A stretch of 45,815 bases of DNA from Solirubrobacterales bacterium (GTDB lineage Bacteria > Actinomycetota > Thermoleophilia > Solirubrobacterales > 70-9): the NCBI GenBank assembly GCA_021323175.1, contig JAJTCK010000005.1, positions 1 through 45,815 of the forward strand, in the 5' to 3' direction. Of this stretch, positions 45,701-45,815 are shown in pieces. The notes beneath the pieces were generated by a model that worked only from the letters and a program-made list of their open reading frames with translations, was not told the DNA's origin and ran no database searches. Numbering within the stretch: position 1 is the stretch's first letter; each line of letters opens with the position of its first letter. Both the position numbers and the translations under genes were made by a program.

Positions 45701-45815
45701 GTGGCGTCGGGCCCGACATCCAGCCTCTCGGTGGTGATCGTGGCCTACGACAGCGCCGCGGAGCTCCGCCGCACGATTCCCGCGCTGCTCGGAGAGCTTC
45801 GGGAGGGGGACGAGC
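45701..45815 (+). CDS. family 2 glycosyltransferase (partial, N-terminus only)
   Basis: Only the first 38 residues are in the window. LSVVIVAYDSAAELRRTIPALL is the opening beta-strand and helix of a GT-A (family 2) glycosyltransferase, which uses a nucleotide-sugar donor. GTG at 45701 is chosen from the TAGCCT-N7-GTG arrangement; an in-frame ATG at 45662 is the alternative. Acceptor and product cannot be known from this fragment. Confidence 0.7.
   Translation, partial: MASGPTSSLSVVIVAYDSAAELRRTIPALLGELREGDE

Overview
The window is a very GC-rich chromosomal segment from a bacterium. It carries nearly the whole translation/transcription superoperon on the minus strand. Several traits point to Actinomycetota, most likely a deep lineage such as Thermoleophilia/Solirubrobacterales: very high GC, many GTG starts, TAnnnT -10 boxes placed 6-9 nt before start codons, a short zinc-type S14, an actinobacterial-style SigA and beta', and an archaeal-type (MptA-like) GTP cyclohydrolase. 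The taxonomic call is inference; no marker was searched against a database.

Reading the minus strand from high to low coordinates, the layout is as follows. A lipoprotein, a family-5 uracil-DNA glycosylase and pgsA (45.6-44.1 kb) are followed by sigA (42.9-41.8 kb), tRNA-Tyr, tRNA-Thr, an FHA/membrane protein, a PhoD-type phosphatase and an acyl-CoA dehydrogenase. The core then begins: rpmG-secE-nusG-rplK-rplA-(L10 leader)-rplJ-rplL-rpoB-rpoC (37.7-25.6 kb), rpsL-rpsG (24.5-23.7 kb), fusA-tuf (21.6-18.2 kb), and rpsJ-rplC-D-W-B-rpsS-rplV-rpsC-rplP-rpmC-rpsQ-rplN-X-E-rpsN-rpsH-rplF-R-rpsE-rpmD-rplO-secY-adk-map-rpmJ-rpsM-rpsK-rpsD-rpoA-rplQ (18.0-1.8 kb). It ends with truA and the start of surE, which runs off the left edge. 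Together these genes make ribosomal subunits, RNA polymerase core and primary sigma, elongation factors, the Sec channel core, N-terminal Met processing and adenylate homeostasis. Many neighbours are joined by TGATG or 4-nt ATGA/GTGA overlaps.

The plus-strand genes are few. An 86-aa two-helix protein sits between rplQ and truA. A TGATG-coupled pair of paralogous four-helix membrane proteins sits between fusA and rpsG. A HAD-like protein and a 110-aa single-helix protein sit between rpsL and rpoC. Further right are an MptA/FolE2-type GTP cyclohydrolase, divergent from sigA, and a glycosyltransferase cut by the right edge. The first five lie at the seams of the superoperon, head-on to it.

The most notable observations are: (i) rpsK has lost about 113 bp internally, is frameshifted, and reads through in frame into rpsD; (ii) the uncharacterised paralogous membrane pair at the rpsG/fusA junction; (iii) long charged low-complexity extensions on S17, L22, L10, L5, S5 and SecE; (iv) a recurrent leaderless-promoter signature; (v) an FHA gene whose start codon lies 5 nt after a tRNA; (vi) non-canonical residues in the rifampicin region of RpoB; (vii) absence of infA between map and rpmJ. 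I see no CRISPR array, insertion sequence, prophage or rRNA gene. No gene-free stretch exceeds 300 bp; the longest (21637-21899, 34750-34989, 18004-18193, 33290-33478) hold the leaders, hairpins and promoters listed below.
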